From: Apostichopus japonicus
Taxonomy: Eukaryota > Echinodermata > Holothuroidea > Aspidochirotida > Stichopodidae
Direction of reading: 5' to 3'
Assembly: GCF_037975245.1 (NCBI RefSeq)
Contig: NC_092568.1
Location: 32,272,501 to 32,336,500 of the forward strand
DNA length: 64,000 bases
In this document: piece by piece, positions 10,741 to 25,700 of the stretch
How the letters are laid out: each line of letters opens with the position of its first letter
Numbering within the stretch: position 1 is the first letter of the stretch
The notes under the pieces: generated by a model
Database searches by the model: none
The model's input: only the letters and a program-made list of their open reading frames with translations
Told to the model about the DNA's origin: nothing
Program-made: the position numbers and the translations under genes

Positions 10741-13700
10741 CTATTCTCTGGCGACGACACGAAGTGTAATCCCTTTATCTGGGCTCACTGATCTCTTCCC
10801 AAACTTAATTGGAATCTGTAGGACAATATAAGACAACAATAAACTAGTAAATCATCTAAATATGTTCCTGTCATAATTTGTTTTAGCATTCAAAGCCATG
10901 AGAATATATAATTAAAGAGCATACATTCAAAAAGTCGAACCAGATTTCCTGATTTAACTGATAGGAAGGTGTGAGCCTATCCTGTCCAAAAAGCTGCTGT
11001 CCATAAATGTTGAGGAGCATCTGCAAAACTCTGCAGCTACTTGTGACATGCTTGTTTATAACACTGTTTATACCTCAGACTGTGTAGATGTATACCTCAT
11101 GCAATAACTTCCATTTATGCATTGCTGCAGTGAACAGGCGCGTAGCCAGGGGAGGGGGGGGCGAAGGGGGCAACGGCCCCCCCTTGAGCATATTTGTTTT
11201 GTATGTTTTTATGATATCGCTAGTAATTTTAAAATAGAAAATACTTAGATGCAACTTATAAGGCCTGGAAAGTGCCATTACCAGCAAACTGGGATGCATT
11301 TTTGGCCAAAATTTTCTTGTACGCAACAAATGGTGGCGCTTCGCTTAGACAGTTTCCAATGCCGTATCTACGGCTCTGATAGTTTGCCTACAGGTTCGCT
11401 CCTCCCTTGGCAAATTCCTCACTTCAGGCCAGTTACATTTCAAATATGAACTCAGAAGGCTAACAGGTATTAGGTGTTGCTGATTGTTCATATTTCAAAC
11501 CTAACCTTGTTCTTCAGAGCCACAGTTTGCTGTCACTCTTGTGATATGTATTTGTTACATACAGGTTTTCATTCATCAGGCAATAGCTTTCCCTAAGGTT
11601 GTGAAATATCATCATTCCATACAACCTGGGGTTTACACTTCTATCAACATCGATAAAAGAGAATCTTTAATCGTGCTAGTTTCGATGATAAAATTCCACT
11701 CAGAAGATGATAAACATTTGCATTAATACCTACCTGTGTCTGTTCACAAGGCTCAAATTGAAAAGTTTGAACCATTCTGACAATCGCCATCTTCAGAACT
11801 AACAGAGCAAATCGCATCCCAATGCAGTTTCTGGGTCCTGTACCAAATGGCAGATATGCAAAGGGGTGTCTCTTCTCAGTGGCCTCCTTGGTGAATCTAT
11901 TGAAACAAAAGAAAGGATCATTAAAAACACAAAATCAGGACGGGTAAAATGATGGAGCTGTTCACCCTTTTATTTATTTCAAGCACTTCATGATCATGAA
12001 GGATGCAAATGTGTAGCCAAACTGCCAAAATTACAGACCATTGATTGTGTACTTAAAACTGGTGTATGAAGAAAGGCAGTTATGAATTCTCCATTTGGTC
12101 AGCAATTTTACAATACCTATTAGATTTCACATGATAAAAATTTCAAAATCTAAACATTTAATTCCAATATTCAAATGCATCATAACTATTTAAGCAAATG
12201 AGCAATTATGCTAACAATTTTTTTTTTACATGTGGGAAGAGCACTAAGAGTTGCTTTACAATTTTATATTGAATTGAAGTTCTTGCCAAAACCTGGACAC
12301 AATGCAACAGCTCAATCTCTTAACTGTCAAATGTCTTTTCCAATTTTCAAGAAATGGACTTTTTTATATGATTCACGGTTTGTTCGGGCTTTTTAATTAT
12401 TGATTCTACTGTAACCAAGTCCTTGAAGCAACAATTTTTGTTCAGAATTTGAGTGGAGTCAGTAATTGCCAGTTCTCTGGTTAGTTGATGAGTGACGGCA
12501 AAACCAGGTCTGTGTCATAGTTTGATCAGTTCCGATTATACAGTTTAGTTTAGTACCTTCCAAGGGTTAGAAAGACACCAGAAGCTCATTTCAAACCCTA
12601 TTCAATGCCATTGCAAGTTCATTACAAGTTCAACCTGGTTAGCCCTCGCTTGGTTTATACCTGAAAAAAAAAACAATTTTCTGGGTATCAGGTGATCTAC
12701 AAGTAAAAAAATCTGTCTTCCTTATCTTACTCCTCAAGCTCTTTAGTGAAATTTTGTTCCTGCTGCAGCTGCTTTATTAGCTAAGATTAGGAAGACAGCT
12801 TTGATTACTTCATACATCACATGTTTCTCAGGAAAATCACCGCTTTTTCTGGGTAGAAACCAAGCCAGGGGTAACCAGGTAGAACTGGAAATGATGATTG
12901 TGGATGAACGATGGTTTAATATCAAGCCATCTTTTGATGAGTGTTCAGAGAATAACGACCTGCTCCAGGGACCACCGTTGAACGTCCTCAACTGAGGCAC
13001 CAGAGTGTATCCCAGCATATGACCACTTTATGAGATACTGCGGTAAGGGAAGAAGGGCGCCATCCATCATCACCTATGAGCAGCTATAGTGAATGAATTT
13101 GATTTTATAACCATTGAAAGAACAGATCCACACACCATTTTTCAAACCAGGAATACCACATCCACATAAGACATTGTTACTCAACAGCATTGCAAAGCAG
13201 CAATTTTGAAGAACCTGGTTCCTTGTGAGGTTGTCAACCTGGAACCAAATGGTTGTGTGGCAGACATTATAACCCCTACATCATGCCTATATTTTTATTC
13301 TGTACCCTTTATATACTACTTCTATACCCAACTGAAAATCACATGACAACTGTATTACTTGAGTCATGCAAGTCCAACAGGGCTAAGGAGCAGATATCAA
13401 TGTGCAGGTTTGACACAAGTGCTTACATAGCCGGTTTTCGTAGCTGCGAAGCGCATGGCTTTACCAATCTGAGACTTAGTCGAGGGATTACATTGTTTGT
13501 TTATTTAGTTCAGTATGTTTTCTGTACTGAAACATCCTACCTCTCAGGATCAAACTTCTCTGGGTCCTCCCAATAGTCAGGGTCATAGTGTATGCCAATG
13601 ATGTTGTAGAAGATGTCCATTCCTTTCTCAAAATGAAAATCACCAACCGTAACAGAGTCCTGACAGACACGATCAGCCCTGTCAAAACAAAGAAAGTTTA

Positions 13701-16700
13701 AGAAACATTTCAGGGAATGCAAAACATGGATTGTATATGATCTTAATCCAACCTCTATGCTGAAGAATGAATTAAGTAGTATAGTAAGTCACATGATGGA
13801 CAATACTGACCAATAGGAAGGAACGATTAACTAATTCAAGTCCATTAATGTTACTATTAGATTCACTCATAGAGAAAGAAATAATATTGTCCGCATCTAC
13901 AGCGTTTGAATAATTAAAATTCATGGGTGGTTTTATTAAGGTCTGGCCTTGAGGCTATAACAAGATAAAAGAGTTTAAAAGAATGCTGGATGTTCACAGC
14001 ACACAGTATATGCAAATTTAAACTTCTGCCCATTAGTTAATTTGCAAGACACGAGGGCTGAAAATAATACTCAAACTTTATGGAAGATGACAAACGCCTT
14101 TTGGATAGCGCAACTGTCTATTATGCTGTATACAAAAGATTTGTACGAAGATGAAAAGTATAACTCTTTCATTTGTATGTATGTCAAATATCAGACAAAA
14201 GTGCAGATTGTCTATAAGGCTAGTAGGAGGGGTGGAATACGTCTTCATCAATTTAATCTTATTATGAAAAATTACGAGAAAACAAAGTGAGGGTTGCACA
14301 ACAAAGAGAGATAGAGAGAGTTCACATATGGGGGGAAAATGATCACAAAATTCACTTCTCTGACAGAAATAGAAATTCAAAAGGATGAAATAAAATTCAA
14401 AGCTAGAAACTCAGTGATGCATTTCCTCTTTAGCATTACAACATTGTCTTTTACCGTAATACAACTAAGCTAACAGCAATTACCCAACATGATGTGCTCC
14501 TGTTTCACTAATCCTGATACTGTCTATCGACTGTAGAAGTCATTTTTTATGTCAATCAGATTCACAATTTTCCCACGCAGGTTGAAAAGTGTTAAGCATA
14601 CGATGAACCAATGTACTGGTGCAGTATTTTCAATCAATTTTGTGAGGTCTGTCTTTTGTGATTCCTTAATTACAAGGTTAGTTACTAACATTGAACTCAA
14701 AAATGGAACTCAAAAGCTCTTGAATGGTGATTTGTCAATTTAATCGGCCTTAATATAAACTGAATACACAAAAATAAATTGAATGTAAGTATTCAATTCA
14801 GCGCAAATTTATTTTCTCAAACTACAATACAGATGTTTTGTTTACAAACATAAAAATAAGTACATCAAGATGGACACTAGAAAAACAATTGACTTGACTC
14901 AACTCGAGTCCATCACTTGACCCGATGCACACACTATTTAAACATTTTTTCTCTCCTTTCTTTTGGCCCCGGTGATATGACTTGATCTTAAAGTGAAGCA
15001 TCTCGTGACAACTGTGCCATTTTAATTTATACACAATACTACTTACACAATACCGGGGGGATATAATCTTAAGGTTTCACTCAAGAACTTGTCCAAGTAC
15101 TCCATCTTGTTCACTGTGTCGTAATTCACAGAGTCACGATCGGGGGCCATTTCTTGAACTTCCTGGAAAAGCTTGTCTTGCAGTTCAGGGTGTGTAGCAA
15201 GGTTGTAGGACACAAATGATAAGGCAACAGTGGTGGTTGAATAGCCAGCTAAAAAGAAGATCAGGGACTAAAAGGAAAGAAGATGAGATTTATAAATTAT
15301 TTTAATTCATAAATGAGTTTATGTCAATTCTAAATTTTGTAAAATTGTTGTCTAGTGAAATCAACCTCAAACCAGAAAAAAGCATCATAGAAAATGTTGA
15401 CTCAACTGAATGAAGATGTGAATATATATCACAGTTGTGTTATTTTTATTTTTCTATATTGGAATATCACCTGTCTTACTTACAAGTACTAAAAAAAGCT
15501 TCCAAGGAAGGGGTGTGGGAAGGGGTGTGGGAAGGGGTGTGGGAAGGGGTGTGGGAAGGGGTGTGGGAAATGGGTGTGGGAAGGGGTGTGGGAATGGTGT
15601 AGGAAAGGGTATGGGAAGGGTGTGGGAAGGAGTGGGATGTAGTGGGGAAGGAGTGAGGAAGGAGTGAGGAAGAGCAGGTGTGTGTGTGGGTTCTGCATCT
15701 CACCGTTTTAACCTCACACAAAAGAGACACATCCACCCCCCTCCCCCTGCCCCCTTGTAAAATCCTGAACCCACTCCTTATGAGGATGAAATCACCTTAA
15801 CACCATCACTCAGAATAAATGCAGCTTTACCTGAGCCATGATTTCTGCTTCAGTGAGTTCGGTCTTCCGATGAAGGCCCTTCTCCTCTCCTCCAGCAATC
15901 TCAGGCATATCTTCACTTTCAGCTGGACTGTCATCAGTCTCCTGGGCGTCTACCATCAACTGTAACACATCTACTCTCTAAAATAAAATTATGATCAAGA
16001 AATATATCATTTTTACAGATCTAAATATATGTAAAGTTAACATCAAGTTTCTTCAATTTTTTCACAAAAATGTGCACTTTCTAAATACACTGCAAAAGCT
16101 AGATGCGTAGAAATTAGAGAACTTTAGACAATGAGTAAAAATTTTGTCACTTCAAAGTCTTAAAGGATGACTTTAGGCATATAATCAAATTTGATATGAT
16201 GTAAACACTGCTATAGTCCATGTTGTATTACTATTGCACTTTTAAATTACAAGTGTGAAATGACCCTTGAAACTTCTGAGGTTCATGCATGGTCAGAGTG
16301 ACAGACCTGTTCTGAGGTTCATCAATTAAAGTGACTGGACTATATAGTCTAATACACAGAATATTATGTTAATTCCTCAGGTTCAATACAACACTCAATG
16401 GGAGAACCTATGGGCTCAAATGACATGTTTACCATGTATAACAAATTTATCAAGGACAAGTAGTGTTCAATGCCATCCTTGAGAGCTCCATGTTTACAAG
16501 CAAGTGTCACATACATGCACACACACACGCACATACGCATTACCATCCCATAGATTCCTTGTGCCCTCCGGCAAGGAATCAAACAATGGATTAACATCAA
16601 CATTTATGCCTGCACCAAGGAGCCGACAACATCATCAACATACATTTAAAGAAGTTATCCCGATACTTTAAAAGTAAATATCTTGACAAAAACTATCTTG

Positions 16701-19700
16701 AAAATTGAAATAGCTAGATATACAAACAAAAGTAGCGATCAACACTTTCTTTTTTCTTGACATATGAAGGCTAAAATTCTGCTTAAAGTCATTCTTTAAT
16801 TGCATCATAATTGCACTTATTTTGCTAAAGGCAATAAAGGCATTAACACAGGCCAAACATTACTGCTAGAGAGGAAGTAAATTTGCCTGACTTGTTTTAA
16901 CTTTATTCATCGGTCTTGTTTAATGCCGAACCACACACTACAGTAAGCGCCTCCGGCAAGGCATCAAACAATGGATTAACATCAACATTTAAGCCTGCAC
17001 CAAGGAGCCTACAACATCATCAACATACTTTTAAAGAAGTAATCCAGATGCATTAAAAGTAAATATCTTGACAAAAACTATCTTTTAAATTGAAATACTG
17101 TAGCTAGATATACAAACAAAAGTAGTGATCAACACTTTCTTTTTTCCTTGACATATGAAGGCTTAAATTCTGCTTGAAGTCATTCTTTAATTGCATCATA
17201 ATTGCACATATTTTGCTAAAAGGCAATAAAGGCATTAACACAGGCCAAACACTACTGCTAGAGAGGAATTAAATTTGCCTGACTTGTTTTAACTTTATTC
17301 ATCGGTCTTGTTTAATGCCGAACCACACACTACAGTATGTGCCAGAAGACTAGAACGATTTTGTAAATCATGAGATCTGAAGTTTGTGTTCCTTCTCACC
17401 TTGCTGGCTTTGTCATGCCTCATGTGCATTGCTTGTTGAGTAACATCCATGAAGAACTTCTTAGCTTTAGTTTGGGTAAGTCCAATTTTAAAGAAGTTAA
17501 AAATGGGAGCCACTTGGGGTAGGAATACTGGAAGTGAAAAGTGAAAAAGAGGCACTGTTACTCTTGGAACATCAGTTTTGGGAAGGGTGGTTTTAATAGA
17601 GTGGAATGGTAACATATTAACATGTCAGCTTTTCACCATTCAATGTTTTGCAACCTAAAGTTAGCTTGGAACCTCCAACAAACTGCCTTTGTGGAGATTT
17701 TGCACCCACAGGCTTAGTGGTTCAAAAATACACACATGTACTCACAAATTCCCTGCGCCCTTTGGCAAGTAACAACAGCAAAATAAATTTCTGGTCGGAA
17801 AAAGATCCCAATAAGACGTCAACATTTTACAACATTTTTCCTGAAATAGTATTCTGTTCTACAGGTTAGTATTCTGTTCTACAGGTAAGTATTTCGTGCT
17901 AATGGTTAGTATTCCGTTCTACAGGTTAGCATTCCGTTCTACATGTTAGTATTCCTTTCTAACGGTTAGTATTCCCATCTTCAGGTTCAGATTCCCTTCT
18001 ACATGTTAGTATTCTGTTCTAAAGGTTAGTATTCTGTGCTACAGGTTAGTATTCTCTCCTACATGTTAGTATTCCGTTCTAAAGGTAAGTATTCTGTTCT
18101 ACAGGTTAGTATTCTGTTCTACAGATTAGTATTCCATTCTAACGTAAGTATACCGTTCTAACAGTTAGTATTCTGTTCTACAGGTTAGTATTTCATTGTA
18201 CAGGTTAGTATTCCTTACCACAGGTTAGTATTCTGTTCTACAGGTTAGCGTTCTGTTCCACATGTTAGTATTCCGTTCTCAAGGTTAATATTCCATTCTA
18301 GCAAAGCAACTTCTTTCCTGTTTCCTTCTAATTTGTTCCCAGCCTCTCCCTTCCCACACCCACAACCCCTGGTCCGGTTAATGGTACAAAATACAATGTG
18401 ACACAAAATTGTGTTCAAACCTCTCCAGCTGATTTTCCTATTGAGTAGAATATCTTGCCTGCAGAGTCTGTTTAGGAGACCATTCTACAGAGTATACATG
18501 TACTTAATGTGATACAAAATCAGTGGTGCATATGAACATAATTTGAACCATAGAAGTAAATAACGTAATGATGCTCACATGCAATTATCACGCGAGGATT
18601 CAACAAGTTCATGTTAATTATTGCCTTTGCATGATTGACAAATGGATCGTTAGGATCTTCCTGTGAGTCGACTTGGAGGCCAAACCCTCCTTTGGCAATG
18701 CAGTCCATAGTCATGTTTCCATACATTCTGAATATAATAAGGATGGGAAATGAAAAGAGGTTTCAAAGTGACTAGAAAATGCAGATGTTTTTTTAACAAA
18801 TTATTACAGTCAACTAGCACTCGATAGAGAGCACACCTCCATCTCTCCAATTTCCAACATCTTCTCATTTTGACCTTTGACTCATTTCAGTAAGTTCCTG
18901 ATTTTGGGGATATGTTGTGTATTTGATATTCATATTGTGTGACCTTATAAAGTTTCATCAGTTCTTTGGGTTGTTAAGTGTACCATTGAATCACACATGT
19001 TTAAACATGAGAGAACTTAAACAAGTAGACAATGCATGGAGTGGCAGATGCCATATCCAAACTATTGGTATATGATGATTGATAACAATAATATCATCAC
19101 TCTCAATCACCCACCAATGTTTGAAGAAAATGAACCTCCTATAATGAGTGACCTTTGATCATATCCAGCAAGGTTGAAACCCATCGGCCTTATGGTTTAG
19201 AAGTAGTTTTTGGAATGTTCTTTTGCACAAATTTGGTAATGGTGATCTTTCACCTCCATCACATGACCTTTGACATTTTACATTAATTAATGCACTGTTG
19301 ATATGCATAGGTTTACAAAGGTTTTGAGGTTTTTCGGCATTACTCTTATTTTGGTATATACATGTAATAACGAAAATGCTGCTTACTGATTATTTGATGT
19401 TTGACCTCTGACATCATTAGTCATGAAATGGAAGCACCACATCCCATGACCATGCATACAGCCACCAAGTTTGATATCAATCGAGCCTTCGGTTAAGGAG
19501 GAGTTTGTAATAACTTTTTTGATCACATAAATTACACAAAGTACAAATGTTCACCAAGGAAGATGAACAAATCAAGATAATCATAGGTGCTAGAGAATAA
19601 ATCTATGCAAAATGAGAAGGAAAAAATAATAATTAAGGCTCACTCTAAGTCATTTATGCATAATCTATAAAGATACTGAAGAAACCAATTTTGGCATAAA

Positions 19701-22700
19701 TTGTAGAGCAAAATGATACAAGTTGTAACCATTTTGATCAACTTGAAGTGACAAAAGTTCTTTGGAGCATCTTGAATGCAAAGTCCAATACTGTACATGT
19801 ATAAAAAGTTTTCCTTGTGGTATCTGCACAGTGGGTATGAGAACTAGCCAGGGCTTTGCAGTACTGATGTAGGCACAGTGAATCTGTGACTTCACTGGCA
19901 TTTCTTATATAGTTTTTACTTTGTCTGTGTTGCATCTATTTACAATACGTTAACATTGGGATTTATGAGAGGGTGTCCAATCATAAGTACAAGCCATAAT
20001 AACTTACTCATTGACCTCAATATCTGGATTAGTGGCTACTTTAGCCTTCATGTGCTTAATGAGGGCATCACAGCTGTCATTGAGGAGAGCAGCAATCTAA
20101 ACCAAACAAAAAATAAACAAAGAACAACAATTGTACAGGGAACTGTAGTAAATACACATCTTTCGAAGAAGTATGGATAAAATCATAAAGAACTAAGAAG
20201 CTTTTATTGTATGCTCTTAATATAGCTCTTGAAGAAAAGTTCATACTCTGAACAAAGTTCTTATAGAGAACTCTCCGTGATATAGAGAATGCTAAGCAAA
20301 GACTAACATAGACTGCAGGGTGGGGTGGGGGTGGAGGGGAAGAGCTCTGATGGAGGTCCAAGTGTGATCCTATAAGCTGCAGCACTTATTTCTTGTCCTC
20401 TCACAATTGTTTTCTTAAGAGCAAAGCCAGAAAAAGGTATAAGAAATTTCTTGGGATTATTATTTCAGACCCCCCGGTGGGGGTGTCTAGTGGCAAAGTC
20501 CCAAAAGATGCCAATGTAGAGTGTGTTACAATCCCTTTGGCACTTCATACACTCCTTTTGGCATTCAAAACACCGTACAGAAAATAACAATACACTGATA
20601 CCCCCTCGTTAATGATCACTCGTGCAAAGAAAAAATATATTACACTATATACCTCCAAATGTTAATGGACCATGAACATGAAGGATCTACAATTTTGAAT
20701 TAAAATAATGAGGGAAATTGCAGGCTGTTATCGCAAAATCTTGTCCACCTTTGTTGAATATCAATCCTCCTTTCCCAGCTTCCTGTTGCTATAAAAACAG
20801 CCTGCTTCACGGAGAAAATTACATCGTTTATAAACTCAACAAAACGAAAGAAAAAAAAGAAAAGGATGAGAACCAATGCTTTGATATTAGTGTCTTACGT
20901 TCGCTTCCAACTATCTTCTCAGTTGTCTTTTACCTTACCGGTTTCATTTTGCTGGCACTAAATGCTGGTGTAATGGTGTTTCGTACTTGCTTCCATCTTG
21001 CACCTTCCAATCTAGTAAGTGCCTTATTCACAGGGTAATCATCAAATGCTTGTGGCTGAAGAAATGACATGTCACATCAGAATACAAGATTTAAACAAGA
21101 ATCAGAAAGAGAGAACACATTTCTTGCCATGTATTGACAAATAAACGACTATATTAAATACCGATATCAAATACAAACTAAACACAAGAATAGTACTCTA
21201 AAGATGTGAGCGTTTTTTTATAAAAAATTTATGTCGCAAAGTGACAGTGCATTGTAAATTGTTCCACCAAGGTAATCATCAGGCAGAATTCTGACATTTA
21301 CAGCAGTAATGACCTAGCTACAGTTGTCCTATCATGAGTTGCTGTGCAGTGCAATGTACAACACTTATAGCTGTACGTTGTGTACGACTTACAATTCTTA
21401 GTGTGTTTTATTTAAGTCAAGGACCCTAAAATAGGTAAGCAATTTAGAAAGCAAACTTGGAGTACTAGCTATCTACAGTTAAAGTTGCCTACTGGCAGGC
21501 AGTCAATATGGATCCTTTCTTTATTGTTTTGAGAATAACATCAGTTGAAGTTGACAGGTTTTGCACCCAAAGTGAGCTTGGAGGAAATATTTGTTCTGTC
21601 ACAGAAGCACACTGAACAATTTCTATTTATGGTTTTTCTTCATGATTTTCATCCAATTTCCTACTTCAAACTTGGAGTTCATCTCAATATGCACACAACT
21701 AAGTTGTTGGCACATAGTTAACATCAAATCTCCTTTGGGTAAAGGTGGAACTCCAATCCAAGGTCATGACAATAAAATGAAAAATAGAGTAAAACAACAT
21801 ATTTTGTTGTCAGTATGCAACTATGATATCCCATCTGTCTTTTTGCTTTTAATTTCACTTTATGGTACAAAATGTGAAAATTTCAATTGTCAATAGCTCA
21901 GTAAGAACATGAAGAAATTTCTGCAAATTTCACCGGGATGCTTTAGAATACGTTCCTCTTGAATGAGTCACAAATTAATTTTTCTCTGAACCATTTGTTT
22001 CAGAGGCAAAATACTTCACAGGAAAATCTGTTTGGTCTGATTATAAACTGAAAAGATAAAGCAACATAAACCTTAAATAAACATATATAACCAAGAGCCT
22101 TGTATCCTAGATACGAAGGGTGAGACAAATACAAACATTTCAAGCTGGATTAACTTAAATACCAACAACTCTGTCAATGAATAGCTTGAACAAATAAAAC
22201 TGGCTCACAGAAGTAAACGTTTGAAACTGATATCCGTGATAACGTGGGACGAAGGCCATGTTCCCATTTGTCTCTAGCTACTAACAGTAGCAGTATAACA
22301 ATCTGTGTGTAGGGACGTTGTAATGTGTATGCTTGATATTACAGCTCTGTACTGTATAGCCATTTCATCGTTATAGTCTGATCAAAATGAACAGATCATG
22401 AAATATTGTGTTTAAAGTTTCACTCAAGTGAAGATTTTAAATTGACATCCTTGGCTTGATAAGTCCATGCATGCTAGTTTCTTTGACCTTTTTGTAAACC
22501 AAGTGTTAAATTAGTTAACATTGAAATGAAATGAAAAGACTGTTTTTCTTGATAACATAATGGCATCTTACCCGACGATTGTGAAAACTAGAAAACTTCC
22601 GGACAAGGATTTCTTTCAAGATGTCTGCATCGCCAATAACAACAACGGGTGAACTACCAAGTAACATCCTGTAGAAAGAAGAGATGACCAAAATTCAGAC

Positions 22701-25700
22701 TGATTTAAGAGGGTAGGGGAGGGGTGGGGGGGTGAATAGATTTAGTTTTAGGTGTGAAGCAGACCAATTAAAGCAACTTCCCTATCTGCAGAACTTACAT
22801 TTTTGCTTATATTCATGGATCATCTGGTGTCAGAAGAGATCCCATTTAGCAGGTACAAACCCCATCACAATATCTTGTATTATAAGCATTTTACAAGTGT
22901 AGATAAACCTATGTTGTTTGCAAGCAACATATTTTTGCCAGATTAATTGTTGCTTTATTGCCCCAGGAAAGATGGGCATGTGTTGCCATCATGCCACATG
23001 ATTTCAAAAAAATTGTCTTTACATTTTTGTTTAACATAATTTGTTGGTTTGATAATCTCCCTGAAATGAGACAAGTTTTTGGATTATTCTCTATGTTCTG
23101 AAATCAATGCTTCATCAAAAGAAATTGAGTTTCATTCAATTCTTTTGCCCTAAATAATCTCACTCGCTCTGCTGTTGCCAGGTACAATGCATCATCAGTT
23201 TAAACTTCCTATCTTCGGGATTAAAGATGCTTATCAAGATGTGATTTAGTGCAGCTAATTTACAGCATTTGCTTTTCAAAGTTACCTTGAGCTTTGATGA
23301 GAACTTTGATAATGATGAGTACATTTAATTGCGCAGCACTACGTAATCAAACCTATGGCTGCACTGTAGAGTGCACCGCTGTAAGATAAGGTGACCAGAC
23401 GTCATACATTTCCAGGGATGTACAGTCCCCTGATTACATCAACATCGTCAACAAGTCCCCTGATTTATTGGAAACAAATATGGTCAGCTTACAATATGAC
23501 CTTGCACAGGCTGCATACCAGTGCATCAGTTGGGACCACAAACAATACCATGCAGGATACTGTACAGTAAAACTATTGCAAAGGTGCTTCATCTGACATG
23601 CTCCAATATAAACCAATATCCCTAAAGATGTTGGGAGTAAATCCATGTGAATACCCCTGAGGCATACTAAATGACACTTAGGCAACCATAGTCATCCATG
23701 TCTATAATGAAAGATCACACTTTGGAAGACACATTGCATGCTGTGTATAATTCTACTTCAAGGAGTGTGTCAACACTGAAGTTGACATGCCATTGGCTCA
23801 ACGGGAAAAGGGACAACATACAGAGGAAAGTTGCACAAGAAGCACAAGACTAGAAAACCAAACTACAATTGCTACAGACTGACTTACCCAAATATTTTAC
23901 CATGTTGCTTAGCCGACCGATGAATAAACTCTGTGAAACCCTAAAATAGGAAAAATTGCAAAATAATATTTTGTGAGTTTCTCTCTCGCAATATTTCATG
24001 GGAACTAATGTCATCATGAACCATGTCATCCTAAATTCAATGATGACATCATTTTACAAGTTGTAGTTTGAAATGTGTTTTCTTTTCTTTTTACCAGCAA
24101 GCAAGACTCTTCTAGGTTCAAGCATGAAAGACAGAAGCAAATCAGATCCTACAAATTAATGAATCTATATTTTTTATACTAACTCAGATATTTACTTGAG
24201 CATCTAATTCACTGATTCACTTTCAGAGAGAACAAAAAAGTTTAAATATGATCCTAAGGGATTTAGAACCACTGTTGTTTACCAGTCACATCATTTTGAG
24301 TCCACAGGTCGAGTCAAGTCATTGACAGTGAATTTCGTGACTCGATGGATTCTTTGACTCCAGTCACTATTTTTTTTAAGAGGTAATTAATTTTTTTTTT
24401 AAACATAGACTTCCTTCATTTTTTGAAATTGAGTGACTAAAAGTTATCGCTCATTTAATATACAACGATGTTCAAAAGGTTTCTTTACAATTTGACAAAT
24501 GCATGCTATATGCCAAAGCTCCAGGTGCAGTTGTTTTGGAGAGCTTAAACACCTCTTCAGAAAATGTGGTTTTCATTCAGTTTACACAATGGATATGTCG
24601 TTGACAATTAATGCATTTAACTCGGGCTACACATGCCACATTTGATGCAAGAATAGCTCTCTTTGGAAGAAAAATCCTTGCTTAGGTCTGTACACATTTC
24701 ATTCGACATTAAACACAGAAATATAACTATACTCCTTGTAACAATGCCTACTGATGTACCCCAATAACGATGCCACACATACCCCTGATATGAACTTGTG
24801 GTAATGTCCAAGGAATGGCAAGATGGTATCACATGGTATACCCCTTTGCTTAAAGTATGATTTCCTCCAGTAATCATAGCTTAAAAGAAAGAAAAAGAGA
24901 GACAAGTTCAATCATAATGGTGACATATTACATGATCAATGACATTATTAAGAGAGACCAATTATGCAATATTCTTTAGACCATTTCAAGCCAAATGAAT
25001 GTGCGAATGAAGGGATTAAAGTGTGAAATAGTCAGTGAAATATTGAGTCTGCTGTTGAGATTGCAAGCTCTCCAATGAAACATGATTTGATTTTGCTTTG
25101 AAAGTTTCAATATATCCAAATACTGAGCAAACTGATAAACAAAGTTATTAACCCAGGTTGTAAAGTTCATCATGCTATGGCCAAGAAATGTGTATTATTG
25201 CAAGACTAGTGGTTAAGTCACACTGTACGCTTAAGATGATAAAGCTCTATGTACAGTAAATCATGATCCCTCAGTCACTCCTCGAAAGAAATTTGCAGTT
25301 ATTTTATTTATGACGCTTAAGCGACCACAATTGCTTATTTGATTACAACTTTCACGTCGAGTGGCTTCCAACTGAACATTTTTAACTCAAATTTGGAATC
25401 TTTTCAATTTAGAAAGTGATTTCAGATGGGAAAATCGTAGATTGCTCCTGGATGACAAAGCCACCTTACTATGACCCGGCCAGGGATCGAACCCTGAACC
25501 TCCTGGTTGCTAAGCCTCATTGCTTCAAATGCCACCGCCTTAATTCACTCGACCACAGCACCGGTATTTAGACCTCAATATACAACATAGGTTACACTAT
25601 AAACAATTCTTGCTAAACTTAATACAGTCATGGATTCAACTTCAAGTAATGATTGGAGGGTAGATCTTTGTGTCACTAGAATGGCTTGCTTTGTTACATA

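Noticed and set aside
15437-15736. Gly-Val-Gly-Arg and His-Thr-Pro-Ser repeat peptides
   Set aside because: Produced by the 12-bp intronic minisatellite on its two strands.
17850-18300. CRISPR-like array
   Set aside because: Units are contiguous 20-bp repeats with no spacers, in a eukaryotic intron.
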